DNA of 64,000 nt from Kiritimatiellia bacterium (GTDB lineage: Bacteria; Verrucomicrobiota; Kiritimatiellia; JAAZAB01), in contig JAQUMN010000008.1 of NCBI GenBank assembly GCA_028718125.1, positions 1 to 64,000 of the forward strand, in the 5' to 3' direction. The number at the start of each line of letters is the position of its first letter. Within the stretch, counting starts at the first letter, position 1. Under the pieces are notes generated by a model. That model was not told the DNA's origin. It saw nothing but the letters and a program-made list of their open reading frames with translations, and did not search any database. A program made the translations under genes and the position numbers. Positions 1-8,501 of the stretch are shown one piece after another.

Positions 1-2102
1 CCGACGTTGGCGTGCTGGTGGGCACTGATGTGACCAACCCTGCGCCGCTGGTGGCGGTCCTGACCGAGCGCATCCGGCGTTACGGCGGCCAGGCAAACGT
101 GGAAGAATCGTTCAACGATAAGCATGGTGCCTGGATTACGCTGGGCCGGACCGCGCCGGGCGACAAGGTCGCGAATATTCCCGAAATCCCGGATAGACCC
201 GAAGGATATGTAATGGCCTCGGGCAAAGTGGACGGCAAGCCGGTGGTGGTCTTGCGGGGGCGCGACCGGCTGGGACTGTTGTGGGCTATCAGCTCCTTCA
301 ACCAGATCGTGCACGTGCAGGATGGCAAGACACTGGCCCGCACCGCGCGTGTTCGCGACTATCCCGTGTCTTTGCATCGGGGTTACCTGGGCGGGGAAGA
401 TACTCTCTGGAAATCCGTGCGGTACAATATTACCTTCAAGTTCAACAATCCCGTTTACAAACATTTGGCGTTCGGTCCGGGTATTGGCCATCCAAGCATC
501 GGCTTCCGCGACATTGACAACCAGCCAGTATTCGAGCGCGAGTATATCCGTCAGCTGGCAAAAACGCTGACGCCCTTGGGGATCAAGTGGATTGCGGGTA
601 TGCATCCTTACGGTAGCGCTCGTGAGTACAAGATGTCTGGCGCCCCGGAAGACATTGATCTCCTCGCGCAATATGCGGAGCGGATTGCCGCCGCGGGAGG
701 CAATTTCGGCATCTGGGCGGATGACGTCCGGCCCTTTCTGAATCCGTTTGATGCCAAAGCATTCGGGCTGATCTCCCGAACGGATGTCCATATTCTCAAT
801 ACCCTGGCTGACCGGGTCTGCGCTAAATATCCCGATGCCCGTTTCGTGTTTTGCCCGATGTGGTATTTTGGTCCGCGGGGCGATTTTTCAGCCGGCTATG
901 ACGCAATCTATACGGCCTATGACGCCAGTATGCTCCGGGGGGGCTTGTCCTGGTACGGCGAGTCGTCCCGGAAATACGGCGAGTATTTCGGCGACCATCT
1001 TTCCGATAAGGTTGATCTCACCTGGACCGGGCCCAATGTGAAATCCCCGGCCGCCAAAAAGGTGGAGCTCGAGGTGATCACCAAATGCTGGCGCCGTCCG
1101 CCGGTGTTTCATCAAAACTATGCCGGGTTCTGGCTCGTGACCGATCCGGTCAAGTCCTGGCCGGAATGGATGGACGTCTATTTCCTGGAAAATACGAGGG
1201 GCTACATGATTAACGAGTATCACCCGGTGCTCGAGGCGACGGTTGCCGATTTCTGCTGGAATCCTACCGCTTACGATCCAGAACGGTCCATTCGGGAGGC
1301 GCTGGGCAAGTTGGCCGGCGCCGAAAATTTTGACCACCTGCGCCGCGCCGACAGCATGCTGGTCTGTTTCCGCAAATACTCCGGGCGAATCCAGGAATTA
1401 CTGTACGATACCAACGTCTACAGACCCTGCCGAGAGGCGGCCATGGAAATCGAGACGCTTGAAGCCAGGCTGGCCGAGGTCAAAGCCATCCACCGCGAAA
1501 TCGTAAAACGGCGCCCCGGCTCCCTGGAATGGTTGATGAGTCGGGACTGGATACCAGCCGGCTACGAGATGTTCGTCAACCGGACCAGGCAGTGTGCCGC
1601 GCTGGAGTTGTATCTAAAGACCGGTGAACAACAAAGGCGCGCGATCAAAAAAGCCGGCTTTAACCCGGACGCCGACGTTTTCATGGCAAGCTGCAGCTTT
1701 AGCGGGGGAGAACTGCTTGAAGACCGTGACGTGCTCACCAAGGATAAACGCGTCGTGATGGTTTTGTCCGGCTACAAACGGTCGGCGCGCGCCGAATTCG
1801 AACTGGACCCCGCGACGTTGTCCAATGCCTGGACGCTGGTGATATCCGCCCAGGCCGGCGAGCGGGCGGAATCCTGCCCGCTCAAGGTGAAGGTTAACGA
1901 GATGGTCGTGCATCGGGGGAAGACGCCGTTCGTAAGCAAGGAGTGGGCCATCGGGAAATTCGAGGTGCCTGGCCAGGCGCTGGTGACGACCAATACGGTA
2001 TCGATCGAATGCCTGGATGCCGGGGATAGTTTCAGCCCCGAGCCGGACCTGAAGCTCGATTATATCTTCATGAAGCGACGCCCGGCCTTTGGTCCAAACT
2101 GA
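1..2102 (+). CDS. GH84-like beta-N-acetylglucosaminidase (5' end cut by window edge)
   Basis: Secreted-type glycoside hydrolase of the GH84 (O-GlcNAcase / hyaluronidase-like NAGase) type. The reading frame is open to base 1, so the true start and any signal peptide lie outside. An N-terminal GH20b-like domain (about 1-115, with RDRLGLLWAISSF) precedes a barrel. The barrel carries the adjacent acidic pair of GH84 (D237-D238 in IWADDV, counted from the GTG at base 12) and the WTGPNV motif at 338-343. A helical segment and a C-terminal beta domain (about 590-690) follow. Family knowledge: GH84 uses the two Asp residues in substrate-assisted cleavage of beta-GlcNAc. The exact substrate cannot be read; host or algal glycans or peptidoglycan fragments are possible. 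ruvB starts 123 bp downstream. Confidence 0.8.
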   Translation, partial: DVGVLVGTDVTNPAPLVAVLTERIRRYGGQANVEESFNDKHGAWITLGRTAPGDKVANIPEIPDRPEGYVMASGKVDGKPVVVLRGRDRLGLLWAISSFNQIVHVQDGKTLARTARVRDYPVSLHRGYLGGEDTLWKSVRYNITFKFNNPVYKHLAFGPGIGHPSIGFRDIDNQPVFEREYIRQLAKTLTPLGIKWIAGMHPYGSAREYKMSGAPEDIDLLAQYAERIAAAGGNFGIWADDVRPFLNPFDAKAFGLISRTDVHILNTLADRVCAKYPDARFVFCPMWYFGPRGDFSAGYDAIYTAYDASMLRGGLSWYGESSRKYGEYFGDHLSDKVDLTWTGPNVKSPAAKKVELEVITKCWRRPPVFHQNYAGFWLVTDPVKSWPEWMDVYFLENTRGYMINEYHPVLEATVADFCWNPTAYDPERSIREALGKLAGAENFDHLRRADSMLVCFRKYSGRIQELLYDTNVYRPCREAAMEIETLEARLAEVKAIHREIVKRRPGSLEWLMSRDWIPAGYEMFVNRTRQCAALELYLKTGEQQRRAIKKAGFNPDADVFMASCSFSGGELLEDRDVLTKDKRVVMVLSGYKRSARAEFELDPATLSNAWTLVISAQAGERAESCPLKVKVNEMVVHRGKTPFVSKEWAIGKFEVPGQALVTTNTVSIECLDAGDSFSPEPDLKLDYIFMKRRPAFGPN

Positions 2103-2225
2103 AAGTAAAAATCGCCAAGGTGGAGGATCTATCCGCCCGGGCATTGGCTCCGCTCCTGATGACACCCCGGGTGACCGGAAAAAAATCAACGTGCATTGGT
2201 TGGATGCACAAGGTATGCTTCCTCC

Positions 2226-3242
2226 ATGACCGAACGCCCGAAAACCGAGGAATTCAACAAGAAGGACCCGGCGCTGGATCTCAGCCTGCGGCCGAACAAG
2301 TTTTGTGACTTTGTGGGACAGGTTAGGGTCAAGGAGCGTCTGGAACTGTTCGTGGCAGCCGCCCGCGGCCGCCAGGATGTGCTGGATCACGTCCTGCTCT
2401 CCGGCCCGCCGGGTCTGGGTAAAACGACGCTGGCTTATATCCTGGCCGATGCCATGGGCGTCAACTTGCGGGCGACCTCCGGACCGGTGATCGAGAAGCC
2501 GGGGGACCTGGCGGGACTGCTTACCAGCGCCGAGCGCGGCGACATCATTTTTATTGATGAAATCCATCGCATGCAGAAATCGGTGGAGGAATACCTCTAC
2601 TCGGCCATGGAGGATTTCGTCATTGATATCATGATCGACCAGGGGCCGCATGCGCGCTCCGTGCGGCTCAATTTGCCCAAGTTTACCCTCATCGGCGCTA
2701 CGACCCGGAGCGGGTTGTTGTCGGCGCCCTTGCGCACGCGTTTCGGCATGAATTGCCGCCTGGATTATTATCAGGCCAACGAGTTGACCGACATTATCCG
2801 GCGTTCCGCGCGCATTCTCAACGTGGATGTTGACAATCCCGGGGCCCGTGAAATTGCCGGGCGCGCGCGCGGTACGCCGCGGATTGCCAACAACCTCCTG
2901 CGCTGGGTCCGCGATTTCGCCCAGGTCAAGGCCAATAATAAAATCGTGCATACGATCGCCGACCAGGCCCTGACCATGCTGGACATCGACAAGCACGGGC
3001 TCGACGAGATGGATAAGCGCCTTCTGCGGGTGATCGTCGAGAAGTTCGCGGGCGGACCGGTGGGGATCAGTTCGCTGGCCGTCTCCGTGGGCGAGGAGCC
3101 CGATACCCTGGAGGAAGTCTACGAGCCGTACCTGATCCAGGAAGGCTACCTCAAGCGCACCGCGCAGGGGCGCATGGCCACCGACTTGTGCTATCAAAGT
3201 CTGGGACTCAAGCCGAAGAATCAGCAAGGAAGCTTGCTGTAA
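2226..3242 (+). CDS. ruvB: Holliday junction branch migration ATPase RuvB
   Basis: Hexameric AAA+ motor that drives Holliday-junction branch migration with RuvA. From the chosen ATG the protein is 338 aa, the usual RuvB length. The Walker A motif GPPGLGKT is at 60-67, Walker B is FIDEIHR, sensor 1 is GATTRSG, and the arginine finger is in RTRFG. The C-terminal winged helix has [10 protein letters not shown], followed by the family tail with YLIQEGYL. The frame is open 10 codons further upstream, but [10 protein letters not shown] agrees with family N-termini. Neither ruvA nor ruvC is next to it, so the usual ruvABC cluster is split. Confidence 0.97.
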   Translation: MTERPKTEEFNKKDPALDLSLRPNKFCDFVGQVRVKERLELFVAAARGRQDVLDHVLLSGPPGLGKTTLAYILADAMGVNLRATSGPVIEKPGDLAGLLTSAERGDIIFIDEIHRMQKSVEEYLYSAMEDFVIDIMIDQGPHARSVRLNLPKFTLIGATTRSGLLSAPLRTRFGMNCRLDYYQANELTDIIRRSARILNVDVDNPGAREIAGRARGTPRIANNLLRWVRDFAQVKANNKIVHTIADQALTMLDIDKHGLDEMDKRLLRVIVEKFAGGPVGISSLAVSVGEEPDTLEEVYEPYLIQEGYLKRTAQGRMATDLCYQSLGLKPKNQQGSLL

Positions 3243-3245
3243 TAG

Positions 3246-4196
3246 TTAGCGGCGGAAGTCGCTCTTCTCCAGAAAATCTCCGCGTTTGACTTTTCCGGAG
3301 AGGATCACACCATCCGCGGCCTGGGGCCGCACCTGCGTAATCAGGACTTTCCCGACGACACTGCCTTCAATGTAATCGATGGCATTACCGGTGGTGGGGT
3401 CGGTGATCGAGCGTCCTGTTTCGCGGACGTTATACACCGCGCCGGTCTGCACTCCGAAATTTTCGCCGCCATTAATGATGACCTTGTCGGCGGCGGTTTC
3501 GGCGATCCGCGGGCGCCAGGTGGTCAGGGGAAGATGGCGCATAATTTCAATCACCGCCTGCTGGATGGCTTCGCGGGTGGCCGCGCCGATGGGGGTCTTG
3601 AAGAACGCGTCGCCGCCGAAGGAGACGTCCTTGTAATTAAACCTGGCCCAGTAAAATGAGGCATAGGCACTGCCTTCGGCCGGGACGGAGCAGAGCACTT
3701 CGCCGGTCTCGACATCGATAATAGTAAGGTTGATCATCACCAGGGCGCGCGCTCCCCAGATGCCGGTTTCAACTGTTGAGGAACGGAACCAGCCTGTGGA
3801 ATTGCCGGTCTGGGTGAAATCCGCAATAACCCCGCGAACGAGGTAACGCGCGTTTTTCAGGCGCCCGCGGGTTACCCCATCCTCCTTGCGGAACAGATCG
3901 TTGCCCTGGCGGGTAATTTCCCCGACTACTTCCGGGAGGTTCTGGCGATCCACAACCACGACCCGTTTGGTCTGCAGAAGTTCGGCCACGAGCAGGTCCG
4001 GAATCCCCCGGCCAAGTTCCCATTGGCCGGAAAAGCCCGTTTCATTGCGGAAGGTTGTTACGGCCACAACCGGCTTGATGGCGTCTTCCGGTAACGGGGG
4101 GAGCGAATGCCGATACGACAGGCAGCCCGGGTGAAGAACCAGAACCATGGTCAAGAAGCAAAAGGATAGAAACCGGGCGCAAGCCTTAGCGCTCAT
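3246..4196 (-). CDS. CsgG/HfaB-like putative lipoprotein
   Basis: Predicted envelope lipoprotein of 316 aa. The start at 4196 (MSAKACARF) was chosen because it gives a signal sequence ending in a lipobox-like LHPGC (C25; His at -3 is not canonical) and has an AGGAAG sequence upstream. The frame extends 63 codons further, but that part is low-complexity and overlaps the small gene in front. Residues about 38-150 match the CsgG/HfaB pattern: VVAVTTFRNETG, a DLLVAELL helix, and VVVVDRQNLPEVV before a GVIADF strand. A later domain may bind other envelope parts. In CsgG the family forms an outer-membrane secretion pore; here the role could be a curli-like pore or a general lipoprotein. It converges with ruvB, with a 3-bp gap. 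Confidence 0.75.
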   Translation of the reverse strand: MSAKACARFLSFCFLTMVLVLHPGCLSYRHSLPPLPEDAIKPVVAVTTFRNETGFSGQWELGRGIPDLLVAELLQTKRVVVVDRQNLPEVVGEITRQGNDLFRKEDGVTRGRLKNARYLVRGVIADFTQTGNSTGWFRSSTVETGIWGARALVMINLTIIDVETGEVLCSVPAEGSAYASFYWARFNYKDVSFGGDAFFKTPIGAATREAIQQAVIEIMRHLPLTTWRPRIAETAADKVIINGGENFGVQTGAVYNVRETGRSITDPTTGNAIDYIEGSVVGKVLITQVRPQAADGVILSGKVKRGDFLEKSDFRR

Positions 4197-4242
4197 TGCT
4201 TTTCCGCTTCCTAAGCGTGCTCCCAACCGGAAAAGGAGGGGG

Positions 4243-4437
4243 TCAGGCTTTGGCCGGCACGGCAGCTGTTGTCGGCGCGGCAGTTGCGGCGGCAGACACG
4301 GGAGCACTCGCCGGAGCCGGTTTAAGGTTGGCCTTGGCTTTAGTTTGAGCCGCCGCCAAATGGCCGGCCTTTTTTTTGCGATCAATCCAGCGTTTCCGCC
4401 GTTGCTGTTTTACACGAGTTCGTAATTGCTGTCCCAT
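4243..4437 (-). CDS. small Lys/Arg/Ala-rich basic protein
   Basis: A 64-aa frame beginning MGQQLRTRVKQQRRKRW and ending in an Ala/Pro-rich tail. The basic N-terminal block looks like the short, highly basic proteins found in PVC genomes, but I cannot name a family. It ends 46 bp before the CsgG-like gene on the same strand and could be co-transcribed. No clear Shine-Dalgarno sequence is seen before the ATG. Function unknown; nucleic-acid binding would fit the charge. Confidence 0.5.
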   Translation of the reverse strand: MGQQLRTRVKQQRRKRWIDRKKKAGHLAAAQTKAKANLKPAPASAPVSAAATAAPTTAAVPAKA

Positions 4438-4545
4438 AAGTGGCGTGCAATATGGCAAGCTTGGGCGCAAGCGTCAAGTAAAATCATTAGTGTCCAAAAT
4501 AATATCCCATCTCCCTTGGTAGAGGGTTTAAGGAACATTTCAGAA

Positions 4546-4586
4546 TGTAGCCGCCACTCTGTTGGGGCGCCTGCAAAGTTGTCCAC
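4546..4586 (+). repeat. dispersed 40-bp repeat (copy 1 of 2)
   Basis: This stretch, containing TGTAGCCGCC and CTGTTGGGGCG, closely resembles 20331-20372 between metK and ahcY, apart from a 2-base indel and a few substitutions. It lies in the 355-bp gene-free region 4438-4793, together with a second, longer repeat. No gene is seen in that region. Confidence 0.55.
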
Positions 4587-4603
4587 CCTTCGGGGCTTAA
4601 TTT

Positions 4604-4797
4604 AATGCACAGGAATTTTCCGCCGGAGGCGGATCCTATGGCGGACAATCCGTCTTTGTTGTCATTCCGAGCGTAGCGAGGAATCTCGCCGCGAGAGATC
4701 CCTTCGACTTCGCTCAGGGCAGGCTCTTCACTGCGTTCAGGATGACAATCCGAACAGAATAAAAGTCGCCCCGCCTTGCGGGGCTTAATTCAATCAG
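4604..4797 (+). repeat. ~195-bp dispersed repeat (copy 1; second copy at 33651-33845)
   Basis: Near-identical to 33651-33845 along its full length, in the same orientation. The order is AATGCA, a small palindrome TCCGCCGGAGGCGGA, a GTCATTCCGAGCGTAG block, a TCTCGCCGCGAGAGA palindrome, a TTCGACTTCGCTCAGGGCAG block, and a CCCCGC/GCGGGG hairpin at the end. It contains no coding frame. I recall similar text in many environmental bacterial genomes, so it is probably a widespread non-autonomous repeat. Its right end runs into the stop codon of hisH. Confidence 0.85.
4757..4784 (-). terminator. probable rho-independent terminator of hisH
   Basis: On the minus strand, ten bases after the hisH stop codon, a GCCCCGC-AAG-GCGGGGC hairpin (4768-4784) is followed by GACTTTTATT. 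It is part of the dispersed repeat, so the repeat may have supplied the terminator. Confidence 0.6.
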
Positions 4798-5414
4798 GCG
4801 GGGTTCCAGGCGGTGAAATTGGTCAAAACGCGCAACCCCAGCCGCCCCGATTTTTCGGGGTGAAACTGGGTGGCCGCCAGATTGCCCCGGGCTACAACCG
4901 ACGCAAAGCGGATATCGGCATATTCGGTTTCGCCCAATACGCAGGCGTGGTCGGCGGGCGCCGGGTAATAGCTGTGCACGAAATAAAATTCACTGCCGCT
5001 TTCAATTCCATCAAGCAGGGGGTGCGGCTTGATGATGGTTACGCTGTTCCAGCCGATCTGGGGAACTTTGTCGGCCCGGTTAGAAGGATTGAAGCGCTTG
5101 ACTGTGCCGGACAAAAGTCCCAGGCCCGGCACGCCGCCGTCTTCCTCGGAGGCCGCGAAAATAATCTGGGTACCCAGGCAGATGCCGAGAAACGGCGTGC
5201 CCCGCTGAACGACTCGCCGCAGGACATCGGCCAGTCCCAGGACGCGGATATTCTCCATGGCCGCGCCGGCCGATCCCACCCCGGGGAATATCACGCGATC
5301 AGCCGCGAGAATCCGTTCGGAGTTCCGCGTGATTTCGGAGGACGTGCCCAGATAGTCCAGGGCCAGCTTGACACTGGTCAAATTGCCTGCGTTATAATCC
5401 ACAATCGCAATCAT
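4794..5414 (-). CDS. hisH: imidazole glycerol phosphate synthase, glutaminase subunit HisH
   Basis: Class I glutamine amidotransferase (206 aa) that feeds ammonia to HisF in histidine biosynthesis. The nucleophile is C79 in LGICLGTQ and the dyad is H185/E187 in FHPEKS. The N-terminus IAIVDYNAGNL is typical, and the QIGWNSV motif and the HSYY strand (FVHSYY) are present. Length is normal. No hisF, hisA or other his gene is in the window, so the his genes are dispersed or this is a second HisH copy. It is divergent from the DUF2723 gene. Confidence 0.96.
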   Translation of the reverse strand: MIAIVDYNAGNLTSVKLALDYLGTSSEITRNSERILAADRVIFPGVGSAGAAMENIRVLGLADVLRRVVQRGTPFLGICLGTQIIFAASEEDGGVPGLGLLSGTVKRFNPSNRADKVPQIGWNSVTIIKPHPLLDGIESGSEFYFVHSYYPAPADHACVLGETEYADIRFASVVARGNLAATQFHPEKSGRLGLRVLTNFTAWNPA

Positions 5415-5497
5415 TTTTATCTGCTTTCTTTTGTTTGTTTATACCACGCGGACTGTTCGAAATACAGGTATTTTCCATGCGTTGGCTCCGGTAACGC

Positions 5498-5525
5498 TTG
5501 ACTTGACTTTAGCGCATGATAAATA
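5498..5525 (+). promoter_or_regulatory. putative sigma70-type promoter for the DUF2723 gene
   Basis: TTGACT (5498-5503), a 16-bp spacer and TAAATA (5520-5525) lie about 30 bp before the ATG at 5555, in the divergent gap with hisH. Consensus reading only. Confidence 0.4.
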
Positions 5526-5554
5526 TGTGCCGTAGTCTTATCCTGCGAGGGGGC

Positions 5555-7513
5555 ATGAACAAGTCAGCCTTTTATAAAACCATGGTATTTCCGCTGGCCG
5601 GCGCCATGGCGTTTTTAATCCCGCTGGTTGTCTATTTGTTGACGCTTGCCCCGACGGTGACATTTGAAGATTCCGGCAGTTTTATCGCGGCGGCTTATCA
5701 TCTGGGCGTGGCGCATCCACCCGGTTATCCGCTTTGGTGCCTGGTGGCGCATGCCTTCACGCATCTGCCGGTGGGCAGTGTTGCCCAGCGCGTTCATCTT
5801 TGTTCCGCCGTTTTTGCCGCCGCCACCGCGCTGATGATCTACCTGACGGCGTTGCGGCTTACCCGCGACTGGATCGCTGCCCTGGTGGCCGCCCTGGCGA
5901 TGGGTTTTTCCCGTCTGCTTTGGTCGCAGGCCGTGATTGCGGAAGTGTATGCGCTTAATGCATTTCTGACGATTGTTGCGGTGTATTGCGTCATTCGCTG
6001 GAGGGAACAGTTCCAGCCCGGCTGGCTTTACACGCTGGCCCTGACCATCGGCATGGGGTTGACCAACCACCTCCTTCTGGGACTGATCGCCCCGGTGTTG
6101 GCCGGCTGGCTGGTGATCCCGCACTGGCGACGGCTGTTCAAGCTGAAGGTCCTGGTTATTTGCGCGCTGCTGTTCACCATGGGATTTTCCGTTTATGCGT
6201 ATTTGCCCTTGCGCGCAAGGGCCGACCCGCCTGTCAACTGGGATAATCCCAGGACGTTGGCCAAAACCCTGCGACATATCCGGCGGACGGCATATTATAC
6301 CGAGGCGGAAAATGTGCGCTATTCAGGCAAAGCGGTTGATATATGGCGGTATTGTGCGGCGGCAGTTGTTGACAGCCGGAAGGCATTTACCTGGCCATTG
6401 ATGGCGCTCGCGATAGCCGGCGTTTTTCGGCTATGGCGTGGACGGCGCGATTTGTTCTGGATGTCCTGGGCGATAATTATCGTGAACGTGGCAGCGCTCA
6501 ATATCATCCTTAAAGCCCCATCCACGCCCAATGCGCTGTTTACGCACCGTGTTTTCTATATCCCCGGGCACATCATGCTTGCGCTCTGGATTGCGTATGG
6601 CTGCGCCTGGCTGCTTGCCGGTGTCCGTTATTATGCCGGCGTTGCCATGCCCATTGACCGACAGCCCGATACGCAAAGCGCAGCCGGAATAGTCCGCTGG
6701 CCGACGGCCGCGCTTTTAACTTGGCCACAAGTGGTTTCCCTGGTGCTGGCCGTTTGCCTGGCCTGGACGCTGACGACAAATTACCCGTATAACGACAAGT
6801 CGCGCTACCGGATGGCGCGCAACCTGGGGCTTGATTTTCTGGATTCTGCGCCCCCCAAGGCCGGGCTTCTGCTGGTAACCGACGATGTCCTGTTCGTTTG
6901 TGTCTACTTGAAGTGGGTTGAAGGGCTTCGTCCGGATATCGAGCTTGTCGATCCTTTTTTTGGCTACCGGGGCGGAGCCATCAGCGCCGTGATCAGCGAT
7001 ATGCCGGCCACCCCCGAGCTGGTCAAATATTTTCCTGCCTTGCAGGACGTTGTCTCCGTACCGTGCGGATTGGGTTACCGGCTGATCAAAGCGGACCTGA
7101 TTTCGCCGGTGACTTATCAATCCCTGCTTCCTCTGTCCCGGGCGCCCCATGATCCCGATTTGCCTCACTCCCGGGCTTACGACCCCGACGAGTCGGACAC
7201 CTGCGCCCGCTATGCCCGCTATCATGCCCGGCTTGGCGCCAAGCTGATGCTGAGCGCGCAAAATGCCGAAGCCGATGCGGAATTTTCCGCCAGCGAAAGG
7301 TTGCGCAATGACGATCCATATGCCTGTTTCCTGCTGGCTTCAATCTATCAGCATTTCGGCCTGCATCGCGATCGGGTGATCCCCATGCTGGAAGATGCCC
7401 TGGATTCCCTGGATCGGAATTATGATCCGGCGGATTATCGGTTCTATCCAATAACGCGGCGGGACATTGAGCGGGCGCTCATTGAGATGCAAACGAGGCC
7501 GGGCGTAAAATAA
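5555..7513 (+). CDS. DUF2723 multi-pass membrane protein (GT39-fold-like)
   Basis: Integral membrane protein of about 652 aa. The start at 5555 (MNKSAFYKT) has a GAGGGGG ribosome-binding site 4-10 bases upstream; the ORF extends 13 codons further without support. The N-terminus holds the DUF2723 signature: a hydrophobic helix, LAPTVTFEDSGSF, then HPPGYPLW. These resemble the D-E and HPP loops of lipid-dependent glycosyltransferases. About ten membrane helices are followed by a soluble C-terminus from about 430 with a TPR-like helical end (ASIYQHFGLHRD). Family knowledge: DUF2723 proteins are common in Bacteroidota and PVC bacteria and are thought to transfer sugars or modify proteins across the membrane; no substrate can be read here. 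Confidence 0.85.
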   Translation: MNKSAFYKTMVFPLAGAMAFLIPLVVYLLTLAPTVTFEDSGSFIAAAYHLGVAHPPGYPLWCLVAHAFTHLPVGSVAQRVHLCSAVFAAATALMIYLTALRLTRDWIAALVAALAMGFSRLLWSQAVIAEVYALNAFLTIVAVYCVIRWREQFQPGWLYTLALTIGMGLTNHLLLGLIAPVLAGWLVIPHWRRLFKLKVLVICALLFTMGFSVYAYLPLRARADPPVNWDNPRTLAKTLRHIRRTAYYTEAENVRYSGKAVDIWRYCAAAVVDSRKAFTWPLMALAIAGVFRLWRGRRDLFWMSWAIIIVNVAALNIILKAPSTPNALFTHRVFYIPGHIMLALWIAYGCAWLLAGVRYYAGVAMPIDRQPDTQSAAGIVRWPTAALLTWPQVVSLVLAVCLAWTLTTNYPYNDKSRYRMARNLGLDFLDSAPPKAGLLLVTDDVLFVCVYLKWVEGLRPDIELVDPFFGYRGGAISAVISDMPATPELVKYFPALQDVVSVPCGLGYRLIKADLISPVTYQSLLPLSRAPHDPDLPHSRAYDPDESDTCARYARYHARLGAKLMLSAQNAEADAEFSASERLRNDDPYACFLLASIYQHFGLHRDRVIPMLEDALDSLDRNYDPADYRFYPITRRDIERALIEMQTRPGVK

Positions 7514-7539
7514 CAGGGCCGAAAGCTGCTCGCGGCAGG

Positions 7540-8370
7540 CTAATCGCGGAAATATTGAACGGCATTCTCGAAGATTTTGAGACCCGAGCCGCGTCCATCA
7601 GCCGGCGGACACGATTTGGTGAGTTCGGCCTGAAGTCGCCGGGTCGGCCACAGGGGATGGTTTTCGGGGAAAAGATAGGCCTCGGGGTGGGGCATGAGCC
7701 CGAAAATCCGGCCGGTCGGGTCGCACAGTCCCGCAATGGCATTCAGCGACCCGTTGGGATTATCCGGGAAACGCATCGTGGGCACGCCGGTTTTGCGGTC
7801 CACATACCGGCAGGTGACGCAATGGGCGCGTTCCAGCGTGTCCAGCAGATTGCGGTCGGTGGTGAAAATTTTGCCTTCGCCGTGTCGGATGGGCAGGCTC
7901 AGGCGATCCAATCCCCGTGTAAATATGCAGGGGCATGCCGCCTCGAAGCGCAACTCCACCCAGAAATTCTGGAAAACGCCGCAATCATTCTGCATCAACG
8001 CGATCTTCTGGTTGAAATAATCGTGATCTAGGCCGGGTAATAGACCCAGCTTGACCATTACCTGGAATCCATTACAAACCCCCAGAATCAGGTTGCCGGC
8101 CTCAATAAATGCCTGCAGTTCGTCCCGCATGCGGTGACGGATGCGCAAAGCCAGGACGTGTCCGGACCCCATGTGGTCGCCAAACGAAAACCCGCCGATG
8201 AACATCAAGGCCTTGAACGACTGCAGCTTGGCCGGTTCGGCCAGCAGGTCGTGCAAATGGATGAGATGCGCATCGGCGCCGGCCATTTCCCAGGCGACCT
8301 TTGACTCGGCTTCGCAATTAACGCCGTAGCCGGTAATAATCAACACAGGCGGTTTTTTGGATGTGTTCAT
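7540..8370 (-). CDS. purQ: phosphoribosylformylglycinamidine synthase, glutaminase subunit PurQ
   Basis: Class I glutamine amidotransferase of 276 aa that supplies ammonia for the fourth purine step. It has LIITGYGVNCEAE at the N-terminus, GGFSFGDH, the nucleophile Cys in LGVCNGFQ, and the His/Glu pair in MPHPEA. It lies 131 bp downstream of the PurSL gene on the same strand, as expected for partners of one complex. The gap contains a REP-like palindrome (8424-8470). The length is somewhat above small bacterial PurQ (~230 aa). Confidence 0.93.
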   Translation of the reverse strand: MNTSKKPPVLIITGYGVNCEAESKVAWEMAGADAHLIHLHDLLAEPAKLQSFKALMFIGGFSFGDHMGSGHVLALRIRHRMRDELQAFIEAGNLILGVCNGFQVMVKLGLLPGLDHDYFNQKIALMQNDCGVFQNFWVELRFEAACPCIFTRGLDRLSLPIRHGEGKIFTTDRNLLDTLERAHCVTCRYVDRKTGVPTMRFPDNPNGSLNAIAGLCDPTGRIFGLMPHPEAYLFPENHPLWPTRRLQAELTKSCPPADGRGSGLKIFENAVQYFRD

Positions 8371-8423
8371 GAGGCGAAACGTTTTTTGCCAAGCACTATC
8401 CCCTTATTCGTGTTAATCCATGG

Positions 8424-8470
8424 TTTCCGCCATAGGTTTCCGCCATAGGCGGATCCGCCTGAGGCGGAAA
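8424..8470. repeat. REP-like GC palindrome between purSL and purQ
   Basis: TTTCCGCC at 8424 and GGCGGAAA at 8463-8470 bracket further TCCGCC/GGCGGA units (CCGCCATAGG twice, then GGCGGATCCGCC). The whole can fold on either strand. The same TCCGCC-GGCGGA unit opens the 195-bp repeats at 4604 and 33651. It may stabilise or attenuate the purSL-purQ transcript. Confidence 0.6.
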
Positions 8471-8501
8471 AATCTTGATTGTCAATGTTGTTTGATCCGC
8501 G

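Noticed and set aside
1614-3227. 537-aa open frame on the minus strand
   Set aside because: It lies wholly opposite the GH84-like gene end and ruvB, both with clear catalytic motifs. Its sequence shows no family and is typical shadow coding of a high-GC gene.
5615-6277. 220-aa minus-strand frame in the DUF2723 gene, and other long antisense frames in lpt, pts, arnT and DUF4175-like genes
   Set aside because: They mirror membrane or GC-rich coding sequence, are rich in His/Arg/Gln without domains, and lack start-site support.
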